DNA of 64,000 nucleotides from Caprimulgus europaeus (GCA_907165065.1 OU015543.1:7877501-7941500); one strand, 5' to 3'; positions 13,901 to 26,766 are shown, counted from the stretch's first letter. Notes: generated by a model from the letters alone, not told the origin. A program made the numbers and translations.

Positions 13901-16900
13901 GAGGAAAACAAACACATAGTCTTTGAGTTTTAAAACTGTAGAAGAAACACTTATTTCACGCTTATTTACTTCTACACACTAATGTGATGCAGAGTTGTAG
14001 TTCAGCTTTGCTATCCATTTCACAGTAGAATCTCAACATGTTAACTTTGCTGCTTCAGTTTCAAATGAACTACAGCTGGATTAACTATTTGTGACTGTGA
14101 AGTTTTTATGTAAAAAGTAGATGTATTATTGTATTTGCTTTAAGGATAAATGGAACTGCTTATAAGTTAGGAAATCTGCTTTGGGAAATAGTAGATTGCC
14201 TTTAAGATGGAGAGATCAGGGAGCCACAATTTTCATGTGCTCCTATTAACTTCAGACATACACTGCTTGCAGGAGAGGTCAGTGGGAGTAACAGTAAGGG
14301 AGTAAGCTGTCTGTGACAGGATGTAATTGTACATCAGGTGCAGAAGCTCAGAGGGTGAGGAGAGGAATTTTGATGCTTTTGAATGACTACTGGGTCTTTC
14401 CTTTGCATTCTGTAACTTCTGAGCAGCAGCAGTTAATCACAGGGCTGTTTAGCTCCTAATGTCTGGGGAGGAGTTTGCCTGTTCCTAAAGGCAAAGGAAG
14501 ATGTGGTTTTGCTGACAAAAGCTCTGAAATTTAGCTGCCAGCACCAGCTGTGAGATAGTATCACTTGTGCTTTGGGAAATAAGCAGTAACCTAATTCTGC
14601 CTTGGCTGTTTCCACAGTTGTGACAGCAGGGTACCCAAACAACTCATTGGAAACAGTTTAAGTGGAAAGACTGGGAAAAGGGGGATGGATGTAGTTTTGA
14701 TATGTTAAAGCACTGGCTGTTCACAGGAGATAGAAATTCTATTTATTAGAAATACAGTAAATAGATATCCAAAACATCATGATTCTGTACCTCTGTTATA
14801 CTAAAATTACATACAGATTTAAAAGCTAATGTGATATGAAAGAATTTGCCAAAGATAAAAATAACCGAGATGTTGATATAAGTGCAATTATGAAATGTGA
14901 CTGAATTTAAAATCCAAAGATGATGTCAACTTTTATTCATAGTAAAATAGGATTTATGCTTCATTCTTTGAGCTTCTTGCATGTTTTGACTAAAAAGCAT
15001 GCTGGAGGTTTAAGGTCAGCATCTGAACTTCAGCATAGTTTTAAAAACATACCAAGTTCAAATGCTTAATCTCTCCCTAGAATATTATTTTGAAACTGAT
15101 AACTACAAAATCCTAGAATTGAGATAAATTTGTGTAATTGTATTTGTGTTCTTTCATTGTTGGCTTTTCGGCTAAGTCTGTTCCTTAAGTTTAATGATGT
15201 TTCTTCTCTCAGGAAACAATGATGTTTAGTTCCATAAATGGATTTGATTTTGACATTCTGTTCTTTTAGTTGCCATACTTCATGAATGAGCTAACTTTAA
15301 CTGAGCTTGACATGGGGATAGCAGTGCCGAAGATCCTTCAAGCCTTCAAACCTTCTATTGATCACAGAGGTAAAATACACACTTCCTTTTCTGGGTTTGC
15401 CAGGTTTATGCCTTCCTATCTGTGGAGAACAGAATTTTGATTTGTTTATCTTGTGGGTGGTTTTAATCAGAGGAAGGTAAGAGCTTATTCTGAGGAGATA
15501 TTGAGTGTTCTCTATCTCCAATAGTGGTAGCATCAGGCTTGGTATAAACATAATTGCATAGATATGGAAATATGATTATGTCTTTCCATTGGAGATAATT
15601 ACTGAACTAAATGAAAATTTGCATGTAACAGAAATGCAGGCCTGTATGTGATACTTAATAATGGACTATGGACAGCAATGCACATCTCAAGACCGACCTG
15701 ATTTAGTACTGTAGCAGAAAACAGATTTGACTCTCTTCAAGAGAAGTTGCCTGTTCTGAAAACAGTGATTCAGAAAACACAGTTGTAATAAATCAGAAGA
15801 TAAAAATACAGTGTTTCTTTGAAAAGACACTTCAGAATACAGCATCATTTTTTGTCTTTAATATTAAATATGGATTTATTTATTTTTTTAGCAGCTGAAT
15901 CACTTTCATACTGCTGCTTTATGAATCAGAGCTGGGTTTTTTCTTTTCTGTTCTCTCTGGCTTCCATATGGTCATAGGAGTATATTTGAGGATACTCTTT
16001 TCACTTAAGTGGTTTCACAAGACAAACTTGTGTGGATGTTTTTTAGCTTCAACAGTATTTGTTCTACATGCTGAGGAGAGGTAGATGCCATCTTTCTTCT
16101 AAGACATAATCAGAGCAGTTTTTAATTTTGAATTGCTTCTGAGTTTATTAAGGGTTTCTAATTGGTCTAAGGGGATATACTTCCTTGGAGGACCTGTTAT
16201 GGTGCAGCTATGGATTTCATGGCAAACAACCTGTTTTTGTTTTAAGCTGCTCTTTCAACTCTTAGATGAAGGTATCAAAATCGTTTCTAGATGGTGCTAA
16301 AACCAAGAAACTGGTAGTGAGATGTTAGGAACTGAATGAATTTACTGTACTTGTTAAGAGTGTTAAGAGCTTCTAGGGAGTCTCTAAAGCACAGGCCAGC
16401 AGTAAGCCAAACTTCAACAAGTCTCAGTAGCATATTTAGAACAATAGCAGCAAACATGGACAGAGCAAAGTTTAAGCAGGTGACTAGATGAAAATCATAA
16501 CAGGATCAGTCTTCACTAGCTCTCCTGTGCACAGTGTTTCTCAGTGAGGAACAGAGTATTGTGTTTATTTATGTAGTATCCTCTCGGAGCATGAGGGTAT
16601 TGAATGCACAGTATGTAGTATCGCGTCCTTTCTTGCAGTGCTGGTTGGAGGAAATTGCAGTGCTGAACTCATTGCGTTTGAGGGGAGGTTTCTATTCACT
16701 GAATGGATTATCTCTTCAAGATCTTGGTTCCGCTTACTGTTATTAGAGGTCAAGCAACAGTGGTTCCCCAGGACGGAGAATTTGTGATAGAATTCAGCTG
16801 TACACAGTATTAGATAATGAGCCAATGTCTGCTTAGAAGCAATTCAGGCTTCATCTTGCTCATATTTTATAGTTTGGACCTGGTCTTTTTAAAGTTTATT

Positions 16901-19900
16901 TAACTGTAGTTTTGGTGTAAGACTCATTTGTCTGCCCCTCTTACTACAGTGCTCTTATCTAACTCGGATGAACAGTTACCATCAGCACTTTGCAAAAATA
17001 CCAGATGCATAAAACTTAGGAGGAAATAAATAACTATCACTAAGGTTAAAAATGTGCCACTCATATCAATGACTAAAAGCATGAGAAGGTTAATAAGCTC
17101 TAATCTTTCCCTTGTAAAAGTCTAACAAAAAAGATTTTGGGTAATTATTAAAATACTCTTGGACATACATAATGTCAGCTAATGCTGCCTGTTGTATCCA
17201 AATTCTGTTGTTTGCCCTTGAGACTTGCAGCTCTTTGGGGAAAAGCCTTATCTATAAAACACTGGGTACTTTGGTCTCAAAGTCTTCAAAGTATGTTTTC
17301 CACTGAGCTTTATAAACTTGTTTTGTTGACATGAGGAACAAGAACTGTCTTTTAAGAGAAATAATAATTGAATAGATAGAATAAGCTCATGTGCGATCAG
17401 TATTCAGGGAACTAAAATATACTGCTGCTTCTTGTGGTATGCTTCCTGTGCAAGACAGCGACTTCTCCACAGTACTTATGACATCCTCCAGTGTTCTCAG
17501 TAGCAAAGTGGTTTCACCATTAGTGGAAACTTTATTTTGAGTTACAGAAAACAAACTGAAAACTTTTTAAAAATCATTACATGTATGAGGCTTGGTAAGT
17601 GGTTTTGTGGTTTTCCTTTTAATTTAACTTACACTTTGAGGTTTGTTCAGAGTGTTTCCCTTTGCTTAGATTTAAACATTTTTTGAATTCTTTTCTCTGT
17701 TCTCATAACTTTAGTTGTAACCAAAGACTAAGTCATAAGATGGATTAGGAGACTGCTGAACACTTGGCTTCAACTAATTGCTGACAACAGCAGTGAGGAC
17801 AATTAACTCCTTCAGTTTCTTGTTCAGTTAAACTGTGACAAGCAGACATTTATGGTAGAATTGGTAATCCTTGTAACTTCTTTCATATTGTCAAATGACA
17901 TGCAAACTCTTAGTATCTGAGTTTTTAAGAGCTTGCAGTGAATAATTACTGAAATAACTTGTTTTAATATTGTACTTTAAAGGACATAAATAAGGGGTTG
18001 ATAATTGGAAATTCTTGTTTTCATACGGCTAAATATATTTGTTGGTAGGTTGACCTATGAATAAACCACACATGGAAAAAATCCTAAAACTTCAGGCCAG
18101 TATGCAGAAGAAACACTTTTAAGATTTGTTTAGTTTTTAAAAAATGTTTGAGACAGTAAGTCATTTGAGGTAGCCTTTTGTGAGGCTTTAAAATGCAGTT
18201 ACTAATGGTGATGTGCTTTGTTTCATCCATACTTTTTTACCAGTACTTGATTACAAGGAAAATATGTTATTATATGTCTTCTCTAAGGAACTAAATTTAT
18301 TAACAGACCATGTTATGAAAAAAAAAAAAAAAAATCTTGTTTCTGTAATATAGTCCTATTTGGGTGACAGCATATGCTGTAGTATTTACTATACTTCTGA
18401 TAAGGCTTGGGAACCAGATAACTCTGAATAAATCATATCATCTGCCCAGTTCTTCACCCCCTCTCCCTCCCCTACTTCCTTTTTTCCCCCTCTGGAAAAT
18501 GTGTATCAATATTTTCTGGCCAGAAGGAATTTTCCCTCTCAGTAATGGCATCCTTTGCTTAATTTGATCTACTGTTAAAACAGCACTGACATTTGAAGCA
18601 TGCTGACTCACTGGTTGTCCAAAAGGTCTATTTCGCTTTTTTCTTATTTTTTATGATCTTTGTGCTACTTTGTTACTGTAAAGAGGAAAATCTGTGTAAG
18701 CTTGTGTTTGAGTTCTTGTGTTTTGTTTTAGAACAGCATAAGAAAAGCTTTATGATGGAAAAGAATAATTGGGGTTAGTGAAGAAGCAGCTTGCCTTTAG
18801 TACTGCTTCCAACATGTAATCTCATAGTGTGTCAGTGACCTGGTCTTTGGGAGCTGTGTGTATTTCTGTTAATATAAATTAGTGGGTTTGGGGACAATTA
18901 CATTCTTCTGATACATTTTTGCAGAAAATAAAACAGTTATTCTTTAATTGAAAAAGTGTGTCTCTTCTAGATCAATCAAACCCAAAGAGTAGTTAGCATT
19001 ATTTGCTTCTGAATAAATAAATAAAGGTAGCATACTAGCGGTTGGTGTGCCAGATACTGGTCAGGCATATTGCGTGCAGCTGCAGTGTCTGGAAAAGGAA
19101 GATGTATAATCTGTGTTTAGTGGCATCTGATTTCTAATTTCTGGATCACAAGTACACTACAGCTTTTTTTAATTGGTGGGACTGCAGGGTGTCACTTAAG
19201 AGGCAGGATCCAATCTCGCAGTTATTCCCCAAACAATTCTTTTGGTGATTGCAATAAGTGAATACTGTGCTCAGACAATAGGATTTAACTAAATACAACA
19301 TGTCTAGAATTGTTCTAAGTAATGACTCTCTTTGCGGTGAGTCATAAAAAGAATGCCTCTGGCTGAGTTACTGGGTGAACCTTCTAATACTTCTTCAATA
19401 TACCATTGTTGAAAGCAAAAGAGACTGCAGGTTGTGAGGTGTGACAAGCAATATTGCTCCGGAATTTCAAGTTTTGCTTCATTTGGATAGCGTAAGTAAT
19501 ATAGAGTGTCCACATTACTGTTTGCCTTGGAGCAGTACTGTAAATAGTTTTGAAATGAATCCCTGATTGCATTCCATTTTCTTTATTTTGATTCAGATCT
19601 CTTCAGCAGTTTAGGTGTGCATAAATCACACTCCTTTTTTTTTTTTTTTTTTTTTATCATTAGCTGTACTCACTAATTTGTCTTTCAATGTGGCTTTAGT
19701 TCATATCGGTACATTCAACTTTGTTCCGTAAGCTTAATGTGAACAGAAAACTTGCTTTGATAAGCTTTTAATTATTTGTGAATTGATGACATAATCAGTT
19801 GATGAAAAGTACTTTTTTCTTTGGAAAAAGTGTGATATATAGACTTTTTTAAAACAAATTTTGGCTTGGCATTATAATAAAGTGATTGTAACTGTTCTTA

Positions 19901-22900
19901 AAGTGACGTCTTTTGTTGTTGTTAATTTTAGGACTTTGGATTGATTTGGAAATGTCCTACAATGGATCTTTTCTCATGACCCTAGAGACCAAGATGAACT
20001 TGACCAAACTTGGTAAAGAGCCACTTGGTGAAGCACTTAAAGTTGGTGAGATTGGCAAAGAAGGGTAAGGTGCTATAATGGTAGAATCAAGTAAGAGCTT
20101 TCATAGTGAAAAAGTGAAGTTTTCCTTGTGTTTGTGCAACTCTGGTTCTGCAACACATTGCAAAGAGCTGGGAGTGGGTTGAATATATGTGAGTGTATAA
20201 CTTGGCCTTTCTGTGCAACTTTAGTGTTTGATTACAGTATGGATAATTGTCTTAAGAAAAAGCTTTTATAGTACAAAAATTTTAAAAAATATATATTTTA
20301 GTAGGATTTTTAAATGTTCTGTGACTAAAAGTTTTGCCTTATGCTTGATTTGGGGTCTTAGCCAGTAAGACATGAATATTGGAGATAGACACATATAACA
20401 TGCTGCTGCAGCATGGTACAGCTGCAGTTGTAAACTATGTCATAATAAACAACTGTGGAAGGTAAATAGGCTGTAACTGTAAGGTAAAGACTTTTTCAGT
20501 AGCTTTATTGCATCATGGGAATAATCACACCCCTACTTCAAACTCAGTTTTCCTCATCCCACTTCAGTTTACCTGCTATGTCTAACTGAAATCCCTTGTA
20601 GATGAAGAGACGAATTGCAGTCAATGTTGCAGTCCATTCTATTGCTGCTCCTGTGTTCCTGTTTGAAATAGAAGTGTGCTGTTATACGGTTTGATAATGC
20701 TGTCCTGCACCTGCTCTCAGGAAAATGCAGGTCTCAAAATGGTGGAGAACTATTTAATTGCTAATTTTATAAATTAAAACAGCAGCAGGTTCTACCATAC
20801 GAGAGATTAGGCAAATGCAGGCAGGCTAACCCAAAGTTACTGAAGTTTCTTACCTCATCAGTCCTTTTCGCTGTGTTGTAACATGCAAAAACAAACCAAC
20901 AAATGGCAATTCATAAGATTATGTGCAATCTACTCAGCAACAATACTGTAGCTCCAAAGCATTTTTCTGCCAATGTTTGTGTCGTATAAATGGTCCATTG
21001 TGTGCGGAGATCCCCTGAAATATCACTCAAGCTTATTTATTGTTGCTTTGTTTAATGCGAGGAAATCTTGTGGTTTTAGCCCATCGGTACATGCTTGTGG
21101 AGGCACTTTGGAGGGCCTAGGCAAATAAAACACCTTCTTGTAAGAAGGTGACACCTCGGAGAGCCTTGTAGTATGATGTGCGCAGGAGAGTGAAGTGACA
21201 TTACACCCAGGTATAAAATGTGTAGTTTGAATCTGACCTAAAAACACGAACTTCTCTCTGAGAAGCAAGTCTGGCATTGCTGTTTGGGCCAGTGACGTGA
21301 ACCATCCACCACCCTCCAGGTCCTGAGGGAGGTGGTTCAGTTTGCTGTTTCACTCTTCTGCAGGTACAAAATACATCTCTGGATAAGAAGAGATTTACAA
21401 CTCTGATTCCGTAGCCTGGATAGCAAATTCTTCAGTGTAGAGAGGTCATGGGATTATTGTTCCAGTTCCTAAATAGGCAGTTAGCAAGTAGTGCTGTGCA
21501 CTGTGAGCTGTACTTGAACTGTACTTTTACATTAGGACTTCATGTAGCAACTAACAGTTTGTTCTGTGTACAGAATAGCAGACAGTAGCCTCAGTCCAAG
21601 AACACACACGCAAAAAAAAAAATAAATGCAGCTATAAACTGTATTCTGAACACGATATAGAATATTATAGTCCTGGGTATAGTACCTAGGGCTAAAACCA
21701 TGTGCTTTTGAAGCTTGTGTTGTGTAACTATTTCAAGCTCTTGCATTTGATAGAGATCTGGTAATACTGCAGTGTATTCACTGTATCCTTCCCTAGTTTT
21801 AATCTATTTAAAGACTAGAAATTTTTTGTGTAATTGTGTACATTAATTCTTCCATAGTATAGGAATTGGTTACTACTATGTGATATTTTGTACCCTAAGA
21901 GCAGAACTTGTTTAATTTTATTACTTTTTTCCTCTCTTCTCCCCATGACATTCTCTGCCTTATTACGTCTTGGACTCTCTTCAGAAAAAAACCAAAACAA
22001 AACCTAAAATCCTGTAAACATAATTCAATGTGTCAAAGGAGCTTAAAAAATTCACACACCCAAAGGTCAGTTTCCCTTATAGTAGGGAAAAGAACATTTC
22101 CAGCAAAGATACTGAAGGGAGCTATTACTTCCCAGGGTTATGTTGGACGATGACTACTGTTAGTAAAATTACCTTTTTCCTACACAAAATTGATAAGTGA
22201 TGATGCACACTGTAGCTACGTTAAGGTGAATAGCTAGTTTGAGACAACTTCACTCTGCCACTGTGAGCGTTGTGCATTTCCTTTTGGAGGCAAATGGCAA
22301 AGATTGATTCTCTTGTGCTTTGCACGAGTTACCATTGCTGGAGATATGTCTGTGCTGCAAAAATGGCGTGTGTGTGTGGGTAGAGAAAATGGAATTTATT
22401 GACTTGGATTGAAAGTGCTGTGAAGATAAGGTATGTACATTGTGAAGATAACATATATACATTAGCACCTCAGCATCTCTGAGGGATTCTGGGATTCAGT
22501 TAGTAGACAATGTCATTTTAACTTGGAGTCCTACGTTTGCTTTTAATACAAGACAGAATGGCATGTTCTTGCCTTTCAGTTTGAAAAGCCTGTCTTTTTC
22601 AGGATTTTAAAAACAAACAAAAAAATCCTGTCTAGTCTACATATTGCTCAACTTCCATGGAAAGCTACATGCAACAGAGATGCTTTCAAATTTATTTTGA
22701 ATAATCTCTGCATTTGATTTGAATATGTAAAATAGCTATTCCCCTGCCATCCTTTTTTATGCAGGATTACATTCCACTGGAAAAACCCAAATTATTTTAT
22801 TTTTAAGCTAATTCTGACAGCATGGCTTCAGAGTGGTTTTTGTTTTGTTCTTTTAGAGTTTATAAAATAAGAAGAGGGGATATTTCAGAGTCTCCAATAG

Positions 22901-25900
22901 AAATACATGTAATGTCAGCCAAAGCTGTACATGATGAATAGCTATTTAAGAATACTACATTTGACCTGGAAATTGTATTGTTTCAGTTTCAGGCCAAGGG
23001 CATATTGTCTTGCAGACAGTGATGAAGAATCCTCCAGCGCTGGGTCTTCAGAAGAGGATGATGCTCCTGAATTGGCAGGAGAGAAGCAGGTGACTCCAGG
23101 AGCAGAAGGGTGAGCTGTCTACCCAGTGTTTGTTAATCCTTTCCTCCCTTCTACATTTCCAGACTTAGCGTAATTGATACCTTCCTCATTCCAGTCCTGT
23201 AATGCTCGTTGTAAAACACGATGTCAGAGTGTGGATATATCCAAGCAATTAAGCAGACACAACCATTTCTCGAGCAAACAGCAGCAATCAAGCCGTGCAC
23301 TGCAAATTGAAAGGAAGCTGCTCTGCTGAGTGTTTCACCGTACTGGGAGCATTGCTTACCACATAGCACTTCTGCAGAGTGACCAGTACAGTGCTCTGTC
23401 TGACACCTCCTAATTCCTTCACCATTAGATAGATGACGGAGAGAGCCAAGTCTTTGGGTCAGAAAACCTATGGGGACCTTCCACAGTGTATCTGGCTTGG
23501 TAGCTGAGCCAAGAACAGGATTTTATGTGTGAACTTGAAACACTCTGTTTGTATACAGTACTATACCTGTACTGATCCTGCTGATCCCTTATTTCCAGTG
23601 TGTTCTTTTCTTAAAGAAAACAACTGTTATTCAAGCCTAGCTTTCTTGTTCAGAGTTTTGTGGTTTTTGGTTTTTTGTTTGTTTGTGGGTTTTTTTTCCC
23701 TTGAAGGGCTCTGAGTGTCTGGACTATGCAATACTGCCCTCTGATGCTGTGTGAGAATTTTGAAGAAAATTTCCCAATGTCAGATTTGCCACGTCATTCC
23801 TTGTGTTGGCTGCTGTTCCGATTTTTTTTTTTTTTCTTTTTTCCCTTTTTACATCTGATTGAAATTGTGTCATGCAGTGAGAAATCTGTAGTAACACTGA
23901 AATGTCTCAGACAATCACAATGTGTTTCCTATGTCTGAATGCATCTCAGTGATTTTATGGTGAATATACCAAAAGGCTCCATGACACATTCAGAATGTTC
24001 CAAGGGAGTTTCCTTGGAGTTTTACTCCTAAAACTTATTGAAAACTATGTGCTGAGTTGTTGGAATTATTTAAATAGATGCATTTCATATCTTTAAAAAT
24101 ATATAGAACTCTTAAGGACAAAGATGGAGAACAAAGAATTTTTAAGTAAAATACTGAAAGAATTTCCTTACACTTTTCAAAAATCTGCTTTACTATCATT
24201 ATAGAATCTCATGAGAGAGTAACTACTTTATCTGGGTAAAGATTCAGCTAGTGTAAAATCCAAAAGTTGAAATTAGTTCACCCCTTTTATATCAGGTGAG
24301 GAGTTTGTTGTGTTCTCTCATGCTAAGGAAGAAGTTCTGTAAAAGGCTGGATAAACATTAATTTTTTGCATGATAGGAAAATATTATTTCCTTAGCAAGG
24401 CTCTCTCTGCTACATAACATCAAGAGCCACGATTAGGTATAATATAGTGTGTGTAAATATCAAACATGCTCTTCTTAGAGTGTGTATTTCTGAAAGGAGA
24501 CAGGTATGGGAAGAGACACATTCAGTCCTTAAAGCATCAGTTTTAAAAGCTAGGATGCCATCTGACACATTTGCCAGGAAAAGTAGCCTCTCTTTGCAGG
24601 CATAGTTAACCATTTTTGGAATATCATTCTAGCCACTACCAAAATAGCCTTCCTCTTCTTTTTCACCACCCTTGTACTCATTGTAAATGCTACAGTACCT
24701 TAAAATTGGAACCTTTTTGGTCGACATACACTGTTAAATAGAGTAGACATGATGGTTGGACTTTCTATGCTGATATGTGCATACGTCTTGGTGTATCTTT
24801 TTTCTTGACAGTTTTCTTAGAACAGTAATAGGTTGTCACTTCTCATGCCAGCTTGCTGGCATAGTTGATACAAGTATATTTGCAATTTAAAAAAAAAATG
24901 TTGCATTTCTAATGCCATCTGGGAAGGAGGAGTGTCCAGACTGGACAGAATCTCTGCCAGACATTTGTAGCTGACAGAGTACAGCTGCTGTGTGCAGGCT
25001 CTGGTAGGTACTGCTTAGACATTTGAATACATATCTGTTAGAATTTTTATATCTAAAACTCTAATAACTTAATAGGAAATCCATGAGTGTCTTAGAAAAC
25101 AATAGGTTTATGAAAATTATATTGATGTACTCTTTTTCTGCTTTCTATCTAAAGGTATGTTGGAGGACATCGGACAAGTAAGATCATGAGAATTGTGGAT
25201 AAAATTACTAAGTCAAAATACTTTCAGAAAGCAACAGAGACTGAATTTATTAAGAAGAAAATTGAAGAGGTCTCAAATACTCCATTGCTGCTAACAGTTG
25301 AAGTACAAGAGTGCAGAGGAACACTAGTAATTAACATTCCACCTCCACCTACTGACAGGATATGGTAAGAGGAACTTACTGCAGAATTGGACAATGTTTC
25401 AGGTGTGTGCTACCTAAGGGATTGCAATTAAGAAAAAGGGTAAAGTGTAGCTGAAATGGGTTCTGAAAGAGGTTACAAACTAGTTGTAAATGAGGTAGGA
25501 ACAGCTATTAAGAGAACATTGACAGTTAACATATTTAAGTGTGTGCTTTGTTGGAGTGTTTATAATAAAACCTGTTCTGTGTACTCTCCTAAGGTACGGC
25601 TTTCGAAGACCTCCGTATCTGGAGTTAAAAGCTCGGCCAAAACTTGGTGAGAGAGAAGTGACTCTGGTTCATGTAACAGACTGGATAGAGAAGAAACTAG
25701 AACAAGAGTTTCAGGTGTGTTTCCTTTACATTTTAATTTCATAAATGATCACTTGGTTTAGAGAGTTGGGTTTTAAATTTTTTGCATGTCCCCTGTTTCA
25801 TTCAAGGCTAGTTGTCATCCTCCACTGCTCCTGTGCAGTGGAAAAGCATGTTAAAAATTCAGCAGAAACTGATTTCTGGGATGATCTCATCCATCAACAG

Positions 25901-26413
25901 TTTACTCACCAACTTCATTCTGAACCGCAACCTGTATATCAACCAGAAATCAAAACTGCTTATTTCATTAAAAGTACAATTTAAAGTATATGGGTAAGAG
26001 CTGAGAAAGCATGAGTTAAGAAAAGTTGGTATGTTTTCTGTAGTGCTGTTTCAGTTTAATGGAAAGTGCAGAAATCTTCGTATTTCTGAGCTTCATCTAC
26101 AACTGTAACACAACTAAGTGGCTGGAGTTCATGGACACTGTAAGGCTTCAGTACAGGCATTGACTCAGACAGTGCTGAACTCAAGAAAAAAACCTTTTAT
26201 ATGGAAAGTTGTTACATTAACTAAACCAGAAAACTAATGTTTCAAGTAGCATATGAAATGTATCTCAATTTAATTGCATCTCTTTCACAGAAAATCTTTG
26301 TCATGCCAAACATGGATGATGTTTATATTCCTTTAATGCACTCAGCCATGGATCCACGCTCCTCTACGTGCCCTCCTAAAGATCTGATCACAGAGGCCCC
26401 TGATCAACCATGA
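7749..26413 (+). CDS. TEX2: TEX2, PH and SMP domain ER lipid-transfer protein, C-terminal half (10 coding exons)
   Basis: TEX2 is the animal relative of yeast Nvj2: an ER-anchored protein with a PH domain and a tubular SMP lipid-transfer domain, acting at membrane contact sites. I recognise the family from the translated exons. Exons joined in phase are 7749-7949, 9559-9895, 11077-11324, 13713-13862, 15270-15369, 19932-20064, 22987-23109, 25155-25364, 25594-25714 and 26291-26413. They give 581 codons plus TGA with no frame breaks, and all introns are GT-AG. Counting from the first residue here, the PH domain spans about 1-175, a low-complexity linker about 181-275, and the SMP domain about 276-545. 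The family is about 1,130 residues long, so roughly the first 545, including the membrane-anchoring part, are encoded upstream of the window. The next gene downstream in the same orientation is ERN1. Confidence 0.95.
7950..9558 (+). other. TEX2: TEX2 intron
   Basis: 1.6 kb between the two PH exons. Nothing recognisable beyond short chance frames. Confidence 0.85.
9559..9895 (+). CDS. TEX2: TEX2 exon: rest of PH domain
   Basis: 337 nt, entered in phase 0 and left in phase 1. The acceptor is TCCTTCAG and the donor CCAG|GTATTC. It begins ISLVPKSLARKRIWNKKYPI and contains a Lys/Glu-rich variable loop (about residues 100-145 of the window protein). It ends the PH fold with YLFGRTGREKEEWFRRFL, which holds the C-terminal helix with the tryptophan typical of PH domains. 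Confidence 0.93.
9896..11076 (+). other. TEX2: TEX2 intron
   Basis: 1.2 kb, AT-rich, with a 17-base A run at about 10650-10666. A minus-strand frame here is opposite intron sequence and looks fortuitous. Confidence 0.85.
11077..11324 (+). CDS. TEX2: TEX2 exon: Ser-rich linker between PH and SMP domains
   Basis: 248 nt, entered in phase 1 and left in phase 0. Acceptor ATTTAG, donor AAG|GTAATA. It encodes a Ser/Thr-rich, probably disordered stretch (residues about 180-262), including SRSSSKGSTEEIASQ and SPSGSPVLSADSSP. The central segment VRQKMLLDYNIYMAKCV is more ordered. The serine-rich parts are plausible phosphorylation sites (inference). Confidence 0.9.
11325..13712 (+). other. TEX2: TEX2 intron with a stretch open on both strands
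   Basis: 2.4 kb. The segment 12863-13207 is free of stops in one frame on each strand (114 codons minus, 92 codons plus). I do not recognise either translation. The rest shows nothing. Confidence 0.8.
13713..13862 (+). CDS. TEX2: TEX2 exon: start of SMP domain
   Basis: 50 codons, phase 0 to 0. Acceptor GTTTTCAG, donor AAG|GTAACT. An acidic run (EAEEEEQ) leads into AWVNALLGRIFWDFLGEKYW, the first amphipathic helix of the SMP fold. It ends at KKIQMKLSKIK. Confidence 0.94.
13863..15269 (+). other. TEX2: TEX2 intron
   Basis: 1.4 kb between the first two SMP exons. Nothing recognised. Confidence 0.85.
15270..15369 (+). CDS. TEX2: TEX2 exon: SMP domain core strands
   Basis: 100 nt, phase 0 to 1. 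Acceptor TTCTTTTAG, donor AGAG|GTAAAA. The translation LPYFMNELTLTELDMGIAVP is the conserved SMP strand motif with TLTELDMG. The exon ends in SIDHR plus the first base of a glycine codon that is completed in the next exon. Confidence 0.94.
15370..19931 (+). other. TEX2: TEX2 intron, longest complete one in window
   Basis: 4.6 kb, AT-rich. It contains a 17-base A run (18318-18334) and a 21-base T run (19635-19655). No gene-like frame. Confidence 0.85.
19635..19655. repeat. Homopolymer T tract (21 bases)
   Basis: Uninterrupted T run about 275 bp upstream of the TEX2 exon at 19932. It is too far from the acceptor to be its polypyrimidine tract and may be the relic of an inserted poly(A) tail in antisense. 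Confidence 0.85.
19932..20064 (+). CDS. TEX2: TEX2 exon: SMP domain
   Basis: 133 nt, phase 1 to 2. Acceptor AATTTTAG, donor AAGG|GTAAGG. It encodes LWIDLEMSYNGSFLMTLETK, the lipid-lining strands, and then KLGKEPLGEALKVGEIGKEG. It lies after the longest TEX2 intron in the window (about 4.6 kb). Confidence 0.94.
20065..22986 (+). other. TEX2: TEX2 intron
   Basis: 2.9 kb before the acidic cassette exon. Only short chance frames; no repeat element recognised. Confidence 0.85.
22987..23109 (+). CDS. TEX2: TEX2 exon: acidic Ser/Glu loop inside SMP domain
   Basis: 123 nt, phase 2 to 2. Acceptor TGTTTCAG, donor AAGG|GTGAGC. The translation starts FRPRAYCLADSDEESSSAGS and continues with a Glu/Asp-rich stretch ending KQVTPGAEG. 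This is a predicted disordered, casein-kinase-2-like acidic loop splitting the SMP fold. Because its length is a multiple of three and both flanking introns have phase 2, it could be skipped without changing the frame. Confidence 0.92.
23110..25154 (+). other. TEX2: TEX2 intron
   Basis: 2.0 kb after the acidic cassette exon, with T-rich stretches near 23821-23850. Nothing else recognised. Confidence 0.85.
25155..25364 (+). CDS. TEX2: TEX2 exon: SMP domain, second half
   Basis: 210 nt, phase 2 to 2. Acceptor TCTAAAG, donor TATG|GTAAGA. It encodes YVGGHRTSKIMRIVDKITKS, then the strand motif TPLLLTVEVQECRGTLVINI followed by PPPPTDRIW. The order is as expected for TEX2. Confidence 0.95.
25594..25714 (+). 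CDS. TEX2: TEX2 exon: end of SMP domain
   Basis: 121 nt, phase 2 to 0. Acceptor CTCCTAAG, donor CAG|GTGTGT. The translation YGFRRPPYLELKARPKLGER then VTLVHVTDWIEKKLEQEFQ gives the closing strands and last helix of the SMP domain. Confidence 0.95.
25715..26290 (+). other. TEX2: TEX2 last intron
   Basis: 576 bp. The frame at 25745-25984 has no codon-level resemblance to TEX2 and lacks splice sites in a suitable arrangement. I treat it as chance. Confidence 0.8.
26291..26413 (+). CDS. TEX2: TEX2 last coding exon with stop codon
   Basis: 40 codons plus TGA at 26411-26413, after acceptor CTTTCACAG. It begins KIFVMPNMDDVYIPLMHSAM and ends TEAPDQP, the conserved TEX2 C-terminal tail. The 3' UTR follows directly. 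Confidence 0.95.
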   Translation, partial: KIFVMPNMDDVYIPLMHSAMDPRSSTCPPKDLITEAPDQP

Positions 26414-26766
26414 CATGTGAAAACTCTTGCAGTTTACAGTATTATAAAAGTTATTCTCATGGTTTTATAAACTGTGTTATAGTTCTCATCCTTAACTTGC
26501 GCCACTTTTCACCCCCCCAAGGACTGCCTATAACCATACCTTTGTGCTCACTTGCCTGGTTATTGTTCCTGTGTACTTCAGCTACATGAAGTTTCATTCC
26601 ATTAAGCAGTTGATTTATTTTTGTACTGGCTGCTACCAGGATTTTAACTCGAAGGCTAAGCTGACCTGTTCTTTGGGGGAGGGAGAAGGATTCAAGCCAT
26701 AATAGATCAAGGAGCTTGTTGACACACCTTTTGTTCAGCTTATGTTTTCATGCTATGTTAATGTGC

